DNA of 64,000 nt from the NCBI RefSeq assembly GCF_004379255.2, contig NC_056033.1:22932209-22996208 (forward strand), given 5' to 3'. Positions 33,714 to 46,994 of the stretch are shown in pieces (positions within the stretch are counted from its first letter, which is position 1; every line of letters starts with the position of its first letter). The notes below the pieces were generated by a model that saw only the letters and a program-made list of their open reading frames with translations, had not been told where the DNA came from and searched no databases. A program made the translations under genes and the position numbers. This DNA comes from Salvia splendens. Taxonomy: Eukaryota > Streptophyta > Magnoliopsida > Lamiales > Lamiaceae.

Positions 33714-33823
33714 GGATAAGGCATAGAGCAAATAACAACCTAGCATGCATACTAAAGAAAACTAAAAACTAAAACAAAAACAAAATAGAAAATAAAATTT
33801 ACTTGGTTACTGGGGGTGGTGGA

Positions 33824-34919
33824 TCAATTCTGACCCTGGTCCCCACGAGGACCAGGCTTCCGGGAAATTCCTTTGGGCAGTGGTGTTGGTGCATCCTTCC
33901 TGCGTCTCTGTACAGGTCGGCCGGTTGGGTGAACTGGTACTTGTTGAACAGGTGTAGCAATGGGCGGCTGTACTGAGGGGATTCGTTGTTCGACCACGTC
34001 TATCATCCTCAACATTACATTGATGGCTTGGGTCATTTTACTTGTTTGAGCCTCTATCATCCGCCTTTGTGAATCAACAGCCTCGGCTAGAGTGACCATC
34101 ATTGCTTCCATCCGATTCTTACAGTCATCATCGGTTTCCTTAGTCGTCGATGCCTCTTCTTCTTGTTTCGACTGTACAACCACCACTTCCTGCCCTCCGT
34201 CCTCGTAAAATTGGACCTCACCATCCTTAAGTGCAGTGAGTCCTTTGTTAAAAAAGAAAGGGAGATCAAAACTCCCTGAGGTGTCGCACATGGGTAAGGT
34301 TGGTGACTGAATCAGCGATTTTCATCACTATGTTTCTTTTTAGGAACGCTCCAAGCAAGTTGCATGTAAAGAGGTGTCGAACAAGGTGAGTCCGAACCAT
34401 GTGGCAAGCATGGGCTATCCAAAAGCCCAGATGGACCTTAACTCCATTAACCCTACACCACATGAAGTAAAGCTCTGGCGTGGTGAGAGTGGCCCCAACT
34501 TGCCCCAAGAGATTGTATCCGATGTAAACTTGGGCCAATCGGAGGACGGGATCAGTGATGTGTGCTCCTTTAGAGTAGCTAGTCTTAAATTTCCCCCCTC
34601 TTTTGTGGGCCACCATCCTCCAGGCTTCATCTACGTTGAACCCCTTAGTCTTTTTAGGTGGGCCAATGGCTCTCTCGTTCCATGCACCTTTCTCGTCCTC
34701 ATCAAGTGTCAAAAAGCCCAACCGCAGGGACCATTCCCTGATACTTAATAGAAATTCCTGATTGAACAGCCGGAAAGAAATCGAATCTGCATCCGGATCT
34801 ACGGTGGATTTGAATGTGAAGGATGTGAAAAATTCTCTGGCTAGAGTGATCGGAACCTCTTTGGTACAATGGTTCAGGAGCCATTGAAACCCAATCTGCT
34901 CGAAGTAAGTGGTAAATAA
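33824..34919 (-). pseudogene. Element E ORF3, distal half (Athila ORF-1-like domain and C-terminus)
   Basis: Reading left from 34919 the frame gives YFEQIGFQWLLNH, LAREFFTSFTFK, REWSLRLGFLTL, then LRLAQVYIGYNLLGQ, TTPELYFMW, HLGFWIAHACHM. These match the folded region of B ORF3 (LGFEWLLR, LAEEFFVTFRFK, LRLVQLFLDYNLLGQ). A frameshift near 34280 leads to the C-terminal part (34291-33824) with a helical, coiled-coil-like segment (MVTLAEAVDSQRRM) and a Pro/Arg-rich tail. The frame is open up to 34919, exactly where the LTR of G1 begins, so the G array interrupted this ORF. The N-terminal half is at 49064-49983. Confidence 0.82.
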
Positions 34920-36271
34920 TGTGTAATTTTAGGTCTTTTTAAATCAGAATAGATATGCACTCAAGTTCACAAAATTATCCCTAATATTACCACTTCACTG
35001 CAAGAGTACAGCTTCGTGTGTAGTAATTTAAGGTGTCGATCCACAGGGAAGGTAAGTTCGTTTAACCCCAAATAAATAAAAATAACAGTAAAGATGAATT
35101 TTTTTGTTTGAAGTTTGTATTCTGAAAATAATGAAAAATAAAGTTGAATTCAAATTAACACAAGTGAGGCAATTGTTACTCCAAACACTTGCTGACAAGA
35201 CACGGATTAATCCTATGCATTCAATTCTATCTCATACGTTCGGGACAATTTAAAATTATTCAACCTGCAAGTACTAAACATGCTAAGCATCAACTAGTCA
35301 AAGAATAGCTAAACACTTACTCTTTAAACCAAATTCAATAATCCTAAGAATCATACGGAAGCGCGAGATTCAAAGTACAATTGCAATTAAGATCAAAATC
35401 CATTATCAAGTTGTCATCTAAACAATTCCAATTGATAATTCATTACCACCACAATCCATCCTAATTCAAGCTAAAGAGGCATTAAATCAAGACTATAGAA
35501 TTATCACTAAAGATGCACCTAAAGTAATAAATTCATTCAATTAAATAAGTAGTAATAACGAACACGAGATAGAAACGAACATAGGATAAATCATGAAATT
35601 AACTTGTCTAACAACATGTTTGGAGCAACACAAGATTCTTAGCCTAACATAATTAAACTGAGAACAATGATAAATGGAGATAAAACCCTAGAAACCATGG
35701 AGTAGATGATGGCTGTAATTTTCTCCATTCTCTTCTCTCTTAATTTCCTCACGCTAAATTCCTCCAGAGCTTCTGCAGTTTTTGGCGTCTCTGCTCTTTT
35801 TTTTCTCTCCAAAAGTGGCGTCTGCTCCGTCTGCCAAAATCCCTGCTCCAAAAGTGGCGTCCCCTTTTTATATTTTTTTTCTCCTTTTCCAAATAAAAGT
35901 CACGCCTGGAATTAGTTATCAAATTCCCTAAAGTCTCGCCTCCTTTTCTTCTTCTTTTATGTACAAATATTAAAGCCAATTAAAATATCATATTCGTTTC
36001 CTTAAACCATGAGATTCCTTCCGTGGTTGGAGTTCCTTTTTTCAATCATGATTCTTCAAATATTATAGCACCTCATACCAAGAAAACATATAATATAAAT
36101 TAGGCTTATACAAATCAATTAATAAATCAACAACCACATTCCATGCCTACAAAAATCAATTAACAAAAGATAGTCAGATTTAAATTATTAATTGACAAGT
36201 GCAGATGATTTAATTAAAAAAAACAGGAATTATTAGAATATCATAATCAACTATTTGATTTACATCAAATA
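34920..36271 (-). repeat. G array LTR 1 (3' LTR of G1, 1,352 bp)
   Basis: Starts TGTGTAATTTT. Its end by comparison with LTR 2 is ata in place of aca, directly before ccccc, the complement of the polypurine tract. The left neighbour is ORF3 of E. Confidence 0.9.
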
Positions 36272-36306
36272 CCCCCAAACTTAAGTTTTTGCTCGTCCTC
36301 GAGCAA
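36272..36306 (-). other. G1 polypurine tract with upstream hairpin
   Basis: Minus strand: TTGCTCG-AGGA-CGAGCAA hairpin (7-bp stem, 36289-36306), then AAAACTTAAGTTTGGGGG, then the 3' LTR. This is the plus-strand primer site. G2 has the same at 41943-41977 with one stem change. Confidence 0.8.
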
Positions 36307-37918
36307 GATACGCAATCAAGCACAAAGGTTTTCAAATCATGACGAGACTCATGAAATCCTCAAATTCATATCATAAAAACTTTCACAAGTCAATAGATTA
36401 CCTAAGCTAACTCCACATTCTCCTTTGAACTTGACTTAGAATGAAAGTATGAGCACAAACCAGCTCCCTAAGATCTAGTTATCCAACAAGCAATCCAAGT
36501 CCAAGCAATGACTCTAGTGTCTCAAACCATCGTTGCTAAATCATCAAAAGAAGTTCATTCGGCTATTCTCTATTTAAATCTATTTGGTCTTTTCACAAAA
36601 CTCCAAGCAGAACTCATCAACAAAATGTGAATACCTTTGCACAAATCAAGAGGTCTTTATTTATGGTTGTAATGGGGCTTTTGGTTAAGGTAGGATATCA
36701 AATTTGGTTAGTAGCTCATTCCACCAAAATCAAGAATACCAGCACATCCCATAGGACAACATCTCCCAAAGCTTCATAATAATTAAGCATGAAATTTCCG
36801 CAGCTTACCACCCCCAAACTTAAGATTTTTCAACATAACAAATCAGGCTACTATTTTTTTCTTTCTTTCGAGCACTAATTTGAGTTTTTTTTTCTTTTTT
36901 TTCTCTTTTTTTTAGCCTTGGCTTTTTCTCTATGAACAGGCTGCCTTCTTTTTTTCTCACTTAGCAACTTTGCACTTTATTTCTCAAGCATAACTTGGAT
37001 ATTACATAACAAGCATCTAAACTTATGACCATTTTCTTGCCACCAACAACTACCCGAAGATGTGCTAGCACCTCAATTTTAGTGATAGAGACTGAAAAGA
37101 AGGGTTAACAAAAGGATATATCATGTAGGCTAGTATAGTGACTTCAAAATTTTAACAAAGAAATTAGGCTATAAGGCTCAAACTGGCTCGCTAGGAGTTT
37201 ATGTAGGGTCAGGCATGTGATATTTTGGCAATGAGGCTTTTAGTCCTAATGCCTAGATCATTTTTGTGCATCGATATCAACAAAATATATTCAAGTCCTA
37301 CTCAAATTATGCAAATTAACCATATAGATTTTTAACTCATTTTTCAAAAGCAAAATAGTTTTATCTCCTTAGCTCAAGAAATCGGACACCAAAGAACACT
37401 ACTCTTTCCTAAATTAACAAGTAAGACTCCTTGTTCTCCAGAAGCAAGTAAGTGACAACTAAGTTCATAGCATAAGTTCACAGGAAAAGTTAACTCCACT
37501 TAGTGACTCCTAACAAGTATGAGCAAGTAACAATCCATAGGAAATCATACTAACGTGCGCACACAACAGAATTTCAACCCTCCCCCAAACTTAAATTCTA
37601 CATTGTCCCCAAGATAGAAGGAAAATATAAGGTAGCAATAAAGATACTCCCCTGTCATTGTGAAGCTCATGGGTGGGTGGGTTGGGCGACTCTTTTTTTC
37701 CAACAGCAGAGATACGACCTTCATCTTCACTCCTACACAAAAAAACAAAATTAAAAAATAAAAAATGCTCAATTCAAAATAAATATTGAGGGAAATAATT
37801 GAACAAACAAAACCCCCAATATATGAAATCAAAAACAAAAGAACAATAAAAGACTTGGGTTGCCTCCCAATCAGCGCCTTTTTTAATAGTCGTTGGCTCG
37901 ACCTTCTTCATCCTCGGT
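36272..37918 (-). other. G1 non-coding 3' region
   Basis: About 1.65 kb without coding sequence where pol should be. The motif CCCCCAAACTTAA occurs at 36272 (polypurine tract at the LTR), 36811 and 37582. The first and third are next to hairpins with G-rich loops (36289-36306; near 37601-37615). T-rich runs at 36850-36920. Confidence 0.75.
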
Positions 37919-40401
37919 CTACACTTTCGGACTCTCTAAGGTGACCACCTCTCTTGCTTCCTTACCACTTTCACCACCAACATAGGCCTTCTCAACATTG
38001 ATGGTCAGTTGCTCACCATTAATTCTGAACGTAACAGAGTTATCTTTTGCTCCAAGCAATACATATCCCGTTGCTAGAAATGGTCTACCAAACAAAATTG
38101 GCACTTCTTTATCTTCTGGCATGTCGAGCACAATAAAATCAACGGGAATGATGAACTTATCGATTTTAACCAAGACATCCTCAACAATTCCAGTGGGCTT
38201 CACTATGGAGTGATCAACCAATTGTAGAGCGATGTCGATAGGCTCCATTCTTTCCTCCAAACCAATGGCACGAGCCTTTTTCCATGCCATCAGTGAGATC
38301 CCTGAACCTTGGTCCAATAAACACTTTGAGAAAATCGTGTTGCCAATTTCACATGGTATGATGCAACCTCTTGGATCTCTTCTCTTCGTCGGCATAATTC
38401 CAAATATCAGTTGTGAGCAATTCGTGCTCAATGTCACAATCCCCTCATTCTGAAGTTTCTCCTTGTTCGCCATTATGACTTTGAAGAACTTGGAGAATCT
38501 CGGGAAATTGGTGAAAAGATCCACCAATGAGATGTCTATATTCACCTTTCTAATCACATTCATCATCCACTCAAAACTCTTTTCTTGCCGCACTCGCTTC
38601 TTTCTCGTGAATGGATATGGAGGAATGTCATTAGGAATACTAGACTTGCTCTTCTTAGGTTCTGTCTCATTGACCTTTTTGTCTTTCTCTCCTGCTGTAA
38701 ATCTTCCATTTAACTTAGATTCATCGCCTTGTTCCTTGCTGCCGGATGCAGCCTGTTCTTGACCATGTTGGGCATCCTGCACCAACGCGGGACTTTCCTT
38801 ACATGCCTCGTCCGCCCCTGCGTGCGAGGAATGCAAGCCTAACATCTTGTGCGCCCCTGCGTGCGAGATGCCGGAAGTACCTTGGTCGTCCGTTAAAGGC
38901 ATTGAATCCAAATTTCTTCCGCTTCTCAGGGTGACTGCTTTGCAATTTCCCTTGGGGTTGGGCACTGTATTACTTGGAATGGTGCTGGGAGTTCTTGTAT
39001 GAGAAGTTGTAGCAGGCTGCCCTATTTGTGTTTCCAAATTCCTCATAGAAGCCTCGAGTTGTCCAAACTTCTCAATTGTTTTCTCTTTGAAGAAATCATT
39101 CTCTTTTTTACTCTTTGACATGAAAGAGAATATCTGTCCCATCTGATCTTCTAGTGAAGGTTTCTTATCAAAACCAGGGGGTTGGGAGTTGTTTCGCCAT
39201 TGGTTCCCACCATTGTTACTTGACCCAGCTTGGTTCCAATTCCCTTGTTGTTGAGGCTTTCAGTTCTGATGATTGTTATTGAATTGGACCCCTTGGCTAA
39301 AACCTTGGCGGTTATTGCCTATGTAATTCACATCTTCAACCGTTTGTTGGGATTGGTCATTTGACATTGATCTGTGTGATGCCCACCTTGACACAGTCCA
39401 CATTTAACCATTGCAAAAATTTGAGGTTGTGGGTTCAACTGCATGGAAGATACTGCTTTAACCACCGATGTCATTTGGGTGCTAATATTAGCTAGTTGTG
39501 CCTCAACCGTTGTCATTCTTTCAGATTCTACTGAAGCTCCAAAGGTATTTCCTTTCTTCTCAACCACTCTCCTTGGATTGTACCAGATTCTTTGTTTATC
39601 TGCTAGTTTTTTAAACAAGGTCCTCAGTTCCTCATGTGTCGTATTATCAAGATCTCCACCAGTACTTGCATTTATAAGTCCCATGCTTTCATTGTATAAG
39701 CCTTGTTAAAATTTGACAAGATCACGGCCAGGAGCAAGACCATGGCTGGGACACTTTCTCAACATCTCAGTAAACCTTTTCCATGCTTCAGCAAAAGATT
39801 CATCATCTTGCTGCCGAAAAGATGTGATGGCATCCCTCAATCTCTCGATCTTCATTGGTGAATTATATTCCAGGAGAAACTTGGATTTCAGATCTTCAAA
39901 GGTCACCACATTGTACCCCGGAAGTGAGTCATACCACTCTTGTGCTTTGTCTCTCAACGAAAAAGGAAAGAGAGCTCTCTTGATATTATCATGTGGCACA
40001 TTCGCAGGTCTGTGGTTCATGGTCAACTCATAGAATGCATTGAGGTGGCTTATGGGCTCTTCATCTTCACGACCATGGAACAAGGTGCCACCATTCACCA
40101 AGCTGATGTAGTGCGGTGGGATGCTTATGTTATCCGTAGCATAGGCAACATTTCCCGGGTGATCAAGTCCCGATCTGACAGTATCGCCGAACTTTTCCAC
40201 AGGAGGAACATTGTTATTGTTCTCGGCCATCGACTCAGCTTCTGAATCACTGCCACTACTCTCAAAATTTGTTTCAAAAATTAGATTTTCTCTCGCTAGA
40301 CTCTGATAGTCCTGATGTATATCAATCACAGCTGAATTTTGTCCTCTTCTATGATGTACCAATAACCCAAATTGCGGTGTACCCTTAGATCTGGTTCGCA
40401 T
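37919..40401 (-). pseudogene. G1 gag-protease-like ORF (broken)
   Basis: ATG near 40401 (MRTRSKGTPQFG). A gag region (HLNAFYEL to RKCPSHGL) is cut by TAA at 39706 where G2 has a Tyr codon. It resumes to a zinc knuckle CGLCQGGHHTDQC near 39380-39420, shifts frame across a Gln/Asn-rich stretch, and continues 39142-37919 with VTLRSGR, a basic segment KKRVRQEKSFEWM and a protease-like part CLLDQGSGISLM, LFGRPFL. The Asp-x-Gly triad is present as DQG. The order agrees with Athila gag-protease. Without pol it can only be a helper-dependent element. Confidence 0.88.
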
Positions 40402-40585
40402 CCACTGTTTTTTTATTTTTCTGTTTTCAATTTTCTAGAACACCTACACAACAGAAAAGAAACCAAGCACAACTCAAATATCCAATTCTACCGAAAGCGA
40501 GACATCTCGACAACTTCGGGGTTAGTCTTAGAAAAAGTGTGTGCTTGAATTTATACTAGCAAACTAAAAAGACAAGGAGTCCAGA
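40402..40585 (-). other. G1 leader with candidate primer-binding site
   Basis: Short leader between LTR and gag. Directly after the LTR the minus strand reads TCTGGACTCCTTG; TGGACTCCTTG is in the right place for a PBS, but I do not recognise the tRNA. It is preserved in G2 (near 46217-46227). Confidence 0.45.
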
Positions 40586-41942
40586 TGTGTAATTTTAGGT
40601 CTTTTTAAATCAGAATAGATATGCACTCAAGTTCACAAAATTATCCCTAATATTACCACTTCACTACAAGAGTACAGCTTCGTGTGTAGTAATTTAAGGT
40701 GTCGATCCACAAGGAAGGTATGTTCGTTTAACCCCCAATACATAAAAATAACAGTAAAGATGAATGTTTTTGTTTGGAGTTTGTTTTCTGAAAATAATGA
40801 AAAATAAAGTTGAATTCAAATTAACGCAAGTGAGACAATTGTTACTCCAAACACTTCCTGACAAGACACAGATTAATCCTATGCATTCAATTCTATCTCA
40901 TACGTTCGGGACAATTTAAAATTATTCAACCTGCAAGCACTAAACATGCTAAGCATCAACTAGTCAAAGAATAGCTAAACACTTACTCTTTAAACCAAAT
41001 TCAATAATCCTAAGAACCCTACGGAAGCGCGAGATTCAAAGTACAATTGCAATTAAGATCAAAATCCATTATCAAGTTGTCATCTAAACAATTCCAATTG
41101 ATAATTCATTACCACCACAATCCATCCTAATTCAAGCTAAAGAGGCATTAAATCAAGACTATATAATTATCACTAAAGATGCACCTAAAGTAATATATTC
41201 ATTCAATTAAATAAGTAGTAATAACGAACACGAGATAGAAACGAACATAGGATAAATCATGAAATTAACTTGTCTAACAACATGTTTGGAGCAACACAAG
41301 ATTCTTAGCCTAACATAATTAAACTGAGAACAATGATAAATGGAGATAAAACCCTAGAAACCATGGAGTAGATGATGGCTGTAATTTTCTCCATTCTCTT
41401 CTCTCTTAAATTCCTCACGCTAAATTCCTCCAGAGCTTCTGCAGTTTTTGGCGTCTCTGCTCTTTTTTTTCTCTCCAAAAGTGGCGTCTGCTCCGTCTGC
41501 CAAAATCCCTGCTCCAAAAGTGCCGTCCCCTTTTTATATTTTTTTTCTCCTTTTCCAAATAAAAGTCACGCCTGGAATTAGATATCAAATTCCCTAAAGT
41601 CTCGCCTCGCCTCCTTTTCTTCTTCTTTTAGGTACAAATATTAAAGCCAATTAAAATATCATATTCGTTTCCTTAAACCATGAGATTCCCTCCGTGACTG
41701 GAGTTCCTTTTTTCAATCATGATTCTTCAAATATTATAGCACCTCCTACCAAGAAAACATATAATATAAATTAGGCTTATACAAATCAGTTAATAAATCA
41801 ACAACCACATTCCATGCCTACAAAAATCAATTAACAAAAGATAGTCAGATTTAAATTATTAATTGACAATTGCAGATGATTTAATTAAAAAAAACAGGAA
41901 TTATTAGAATATCATAATCAACTATTTGATTTACATCAAACA
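40586..41942 (-). repeat. G array LTR 2 (shared, 1,357 bp)
   Basis: TGTGTAATTTT to CATCAAACA, with TGT/ACA ends. It is the 5' LTR of G1 and the 3' LTR of G2. Confidence 0.93.
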
Positions 41943-43590
41943 CCCCCAAACTTAAGTTTTTGCTCGTCCTCGAGTAAGATACACAATCAAGCACAAAGGT
42001 TTTCAAATCATGACGAGACTCATGAAATCCTCAAATTCATATCATAAAAACTTTCACAAGTCAAGAGATTACCTAAGCTAACTCCAAATTCTCCTTTGAA
42101 CATGACTTAGAATGAAAGTATGAGCACAAACCAGCTCCCTAAGATCTAGTTATCCAACAAGCAATCCAAGTCCAAGCAATGACTCTAGTGTCTCAAACCA
42201 TCGTTGCTAAATCATCAAAAGAAGTTCATTCGGCTATTCTCTATTTAAATCTATTTGGTCTTTTCACAAAACTCCAAGCAGAACTCATCAACAAAATGTG
42301 AATACCTTTGCACAAATCAAAAGGTCTTTATTTATGGTTGTAATGGGGCTTTTGGTTAAGGTGGGATATCAAATTTGGTTAGTAGCTCATTCCACCAAAA
42401 TCAAGAATACTAGCACATCCTATAGGACAACATCTCCCAAAGCTTCATAATAATTAAGCATGAAATTTCCGCAGCTTACCACCCCCAAACTTAAGATTTT
42501 TCAACAGAACAAATCAGGCTACTATTTTTTTCTTTCTTTCGAGCACTAATTTGAGTTTTTTTTTTCTTTTTTTTCTCTTTTTTTTAGACTTTGCTTTTTC
42601 TCTATGAACAGGCTGCCTTCTTTTTTTCTCACTTAGCAACTTTGCACTTTATTTCTCAAGCATAACTTGGATATTACATAACAAGCATCTAAACTTATGA
42701 CCATTTTCTTGCCACCAACAACTACCCGAAGATGTGCTAGCACCTCAATTTTAGTGATAGGGACTGAAAAGAAGGGTTAACAAAAGGATATATCATGTAG
42801 GCTAGTATAGTGACTTCAAAATTTTAACAAAGAAATTAGGCTATAAGGCTCAAACTGGCTCGCTAGGAGTTTATGTAGGGTCAGGCATGTGATATTTTGG
42901 CAATGAGGCTTTTAGTCCTAATGCCTAGATCATTTTTGTGCATCGATATCAACAAAATATATTCAAGTCCTACTCAAATTATGCAAATTAACCATATAGA
43001 TTTTTAACTCATTTTTCAAAAGCGAAATAGTGTTATCTCCTTAGCTCAAGAAATCGGACACCAAAGAACACTACTCTTTCCTAAATTAACAAGTAAGACT
43101 CCTTGTTCTCCAGAAGCAAGTAAGTGACAACTAAGTTCATAGCATAAGTTCACAGGAAAAGCTAACTCCACTTAGTGACTCCTAACAAGTATGAGCAAGT
43201 AACAATCCATAGGAAATCATACTAACGTGCGCACACAACAGAATTTCAACCCTCCCCCAAACTTAAATTCTACATTGTCCCCAAGATAGAAGGAAAATAT
43301 AAGGTAGCTATAAAGATACTCCCCTGTCATTGTGAAGCTCATGGGTGGGTGGGTTGGGCGACTCTTTTTTTCCAACAGCAGAGATACGACCTTCATCTTC
43401 ACTCCTACACAAAAAAACAAAAATAAAAAATAAAAAATGCTCAATTCAAAATAAATATTGAGGGAAATAATTGAGCAAACAAAACCCCTAATATATGAAA
43501 TAAAAAAAAAAAGAACAATAAAAGACTTGGGTTGCCTCCCAATCAGCGCCTTTTTTAATAGTCGTTGGCTCGACCTTCTTCATCCTCGGT
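41943..43590 (-). other. G2 non-coding 3' region
   Basis: Nearly identical to 36272-37918, with the same three CCCCCAAACTTAA motifs and the same T-rich runs. Confidence 0.75.
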
Positions 43591-46043
43591 CTACACTTTC
43601 GGACTCTCTAGTGTGACCACCTCTCTTGCTTCCTTACCACTTTCACCACCAACACAGGCCTTCTCAACATTGATGGTCAGTTGCTCAACATTAATTCTGA
43701 ATGTAACATAGTTATCCTTTGCTCCAAGCAATACATATCCCGTTGCTAGAAATGGTCTACCAAACAAAATTGGCACTTCTTTATCTTCTGGCATGTCGAG
43801 CACAATAAAATCAACCGGAATGATGAACTTATCGATTTTAACCAAGACATCCTCAACAATTCCAGTGGGCTTCACTATGGAGTGATCAACCAATTGTAGA
43901 GCGATGTCGATAGGCTCCATTCTTTCCTCCAAACCAATGGCACGAGCCTTTTTCAATGCCATCAGTGAGATCCCTGAACCTTGGTCCAATAAACACTTTG
44001 AGAAAATCGTGTTGCCAATTTCACATGGTATGATGCAACCTCCTGGATCTCTTCTCTTCGTCGGCATGATTCCAGATATCAGTTGTGAGCAATTCGTGCT
44101 CAATGTCACAATCCCCTCATCCTGAAGTTTCTCCTTGTTCGCCGTTATGACTTTGAAGAACTTGGAGAATCTCGGGAAATTGGTGAAAAGATCCACCAAT
44201 GAGATGTCTACATTCACCTTTCTAATCACATTCATCATCCACTCAAAACTCTTTTCTTGCCGCACTCGCTTCTTTCTCGTGAATGGATATGGAGGAATGT
44301 CATTAGGAATACTAGACTTGCTCTTCTTAGGTTCTGTCTCATTGACCTTTTTGTCTTTCTCTCCTACTGTAAATCTTCCATTTAACTTAGATTCATCGCC
44401 TTGTTCCTTGCTGTCGGATGCAGCCTGTTCTTGACCATGTTGGGCATCCTGCACCAACGCGGGACTTCCCTTACATGCCTCGTCCACCCCTGCGTGCGAG
44501 GAATGCAAGCCTAACATCTCGTCCGCCCCTGCGTACGAGATGCCGGAAGTACCTTGGTCGTCCGTTAAAGGCATTGAATCCAAATTTCTTCCGCTTCTCA
44601 GGGTGACTGCTTTGCAATTTCCCTTGGGGTTGGGCACTGTATAAGAAGTTGTAGCAAGCTGCCCTATTTGTGTTTCCAAATTCCTCATAGAAGCCTCGAG
44701 TTGTCCAAACTTCTCAATTGTTTTCTCTTTGAAGAAATCATTCTCTTTTTGACTTTTTGACATGAAAGAGAATATCTGTCCCATCTGATCTTCTATTGAA
44801 GGTTTCTTATCAAAACCAGGGGGTTGGGAGTTGTTTCGCCATTGGTTCCCACCATTGTTACTTGACCCAGCTTGGTTCCAATTCCCTTGTTGTTGAGGCT
44901 TTCAGTTCTGATGATTGTTATTGAATTGACCCCCTTGGCTAAAACCTTGGCGGTTATTGCCTATGTAATTCACATCTTCAACCGTTTCTTGGGATTGGAT
45001 CATTTGACATTGATCTGTGTGATGCCACCTTGACACAGTCCACATTTAACCATTGCAAAAATTTGAGGTTGTGGGTTCAATTGCATGGAAGATACTGCTT
45101 TAACCACCGATGTCATTTGGGTGCTAATATTAGCTAGTTGTGCCTCAACCGTTGTCATTCTTTCAGATTCTACTGAAGCTCCAAAGGTATTTCCTTTCTT
45201 CTCAACCACTCTCCTTAGATTGTACCAGTTTCTTTGATTATCTGCTAGTTTTTGAAACAAGGTCTTCAGTTCCTCATGTGTCGTATTATCAAGATCTCCA
45301 CCAGTACTTGCATTTATAAGTCCCATGCTTTCATTGTATAAGCCTTGGTAAAATTTGACAAGATCACGGCCAGGAGCAAGACCATGGCTGGGACACTTTC
45401 TCAACATCTCAGTAAACCTTTTCCATGCTTCAGCAAAAGATTCATCATCTTGCTGCCAAAAAGATGTGATGGCATCCCTCAATCTCTCGATCTTCATTGG
45501 TGAATTATATTCCAGGAGAAACTTGGATTTCAGATCTTCAAAGGTCACCACATTGTACCCCGGAAGTGAGTCATACCACTCTTGTGCTTTGTCTCTCAAC
45601 GAAAAAGGAAAGAGAGCTCTCTTGATATTATCATGTGGCACATTCGCAGGTCTGTGGTTCATGGTCAACTCATAGAATGCATTGAGGTGGCTTATGGGCT
45701 CTTCATCTTCACGACCATGGAACAAGGTGCCACCATTCACCTAGCTGATGTAGTGCGGTGGGATGCTTATGTTATCCGTAGCATAGGCAAAATTTCTCGG
45801 GTGATCAACTCCCGATCTGACAGTATCGCCGAACTTTTCCACAGGAGGAACATTGTTATTGTTCTCGGCCATCGACTCAGCTTCTGAATCACTGCTACTA
45901 CTCTCAAAATTTGTTTCAAAAATTAGATTTTCTCTCACTGAACTCTGATAGTCCTGATGTGTATCAATCACAGCTGAATTCTGTCCTCTTCTATGATGTA
46001 CCAATAACCCAAATTGCGGTGTACCCTTAGATCTGGTTCGCAT
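43591..46043 (-). pseudogene. G2 gag-protease-like ORF (broken)
   Basis: Same product as in G1. A TAG at 45741 replaces a Leu codon, so the first frame is 100 codons; 45740-45000 then runs through the gag core, past the G1 stop position, and shifts at the zinc knuckle. 44784-43591 encodes the protease-like part. Relative to G1 a 30-base segment near 44640 is missing between two copies of tgtat, typical of slippage. Confidence 0.88.
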
Positions 46044-46227
46044 CCACTGTTTTTTTATTTTTCTGTTTTCAATTTTCTAGAACACCTACACAACAGAAAA
46101 GAAACCAAGCACAACTCAAATATCCAATTCTACCGAAAGTGATACATCTCGACAACTTCGGGGTTAGTCTTAGAAAAAGTGTGTGCTTGAATGTATACTA
46201 GCAAACTAAAAAAACAAGGAGTCCAGA

Positions 46228-46992
46228 TGTGTAATTTTAGGTCTTTTTAAATCAGAATAGATGTGCACTCAAGTTCACAAAATTATCCATAATATTACCA
46301 CTTCACTACAAGAGTACAGCTTCGTGTGTAGTAATTTAAGGTGTCGATCCACATGGAAGGTAAGTTCGTTTAACCCCAAATACATAAAAATAACAGTAAA
46401 GATGAATGTTTTTGTTTGAAGTTTGTTTTCTGAAAATAATGAAATATAAAGTTGAATTCAAATTAACACAAGTGAGACAATTGTTACTCCAAACACTTGC
46501 TGACAAGACACAGATTAATCCTATGCATTCAATTCTATCTCATACGTTCGGGACTATTTAAAATTATTCAACCTGCAAGCACTAAACATGCTAAGCATCA
46601 ACTAGTCAAAGAATAGCTAAACACTTACTCTTTAAACCAAATTCAATAATCCTAAGAACCCAACGGAAGCGCGAGATTCAAAGTACAATTGCAATTAAGA
46701 TCAAAATCCATTATCAAGTTGTCATCTAAACAATTCCAATTGATAATTCATTACCACCACAATCCATCCTAATTCAAGCTAAAGAGGCATTAAATCAAGA
46801 CTATGGAATTATCACTAAAGATGCACCTAAAGTAATAAATTCATTCAATTAAATAAGTAGTAATAACGAACACGAGATAGAAACGAACATAGGATAAATC
46901 ATGAAATTAACTTGTCTAACAACATGTTTGGAGCAACACAAGATTCTTAGCCTAACATAATTAAACCGAGAACAATGATAAATGGAGATAAA
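46228..46992 (-). repeat. G array LTR 3, truncated (765 bp)
   Basis: Matches the first 765 bases of LTR 1 and LTR 2 up to ggagataaa, then stops at 46992. The remaining 590 bases are not found to the right. Confidence 0.92.
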
Positions 46993-46994
46993 TC

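Larger units (their letters stand above)
33120..33823 (-). other. Element E 3' non-coding region
   Basis: The right order and content for an Athila 3' region read on the minus strand: three CTAAGTG stem-loops (33687-33713, 33605-33628, 33524-33564), then the tiered hairpin with G tract (33394-33485). The block near 33140-33200 still resembles 10440-10520 of B (cttataactcac, agagggctt). The remainder up to the missing LTR is not recognisable. Confidence 0.75.
34920..46992 (-). mobile_element. Tandem array LTR-G1-LTR-G2-LTR of a pol-less Athila-like element
   Basis: Three copies of one LTR (34920-36271, 40586-41942, 46228-46992) alternate with two nearly identical internal regions of 4,314 and 4,285 bp, all read on the minus strand. 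Each internal region has only gag and a protease-like segment; RT, RNase H and integrase are absent. The middle LTR serves both units. Such arrays arise by unequal recombination between LTRs. The third LTR is cut at 46992. Confidence 0.92.
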
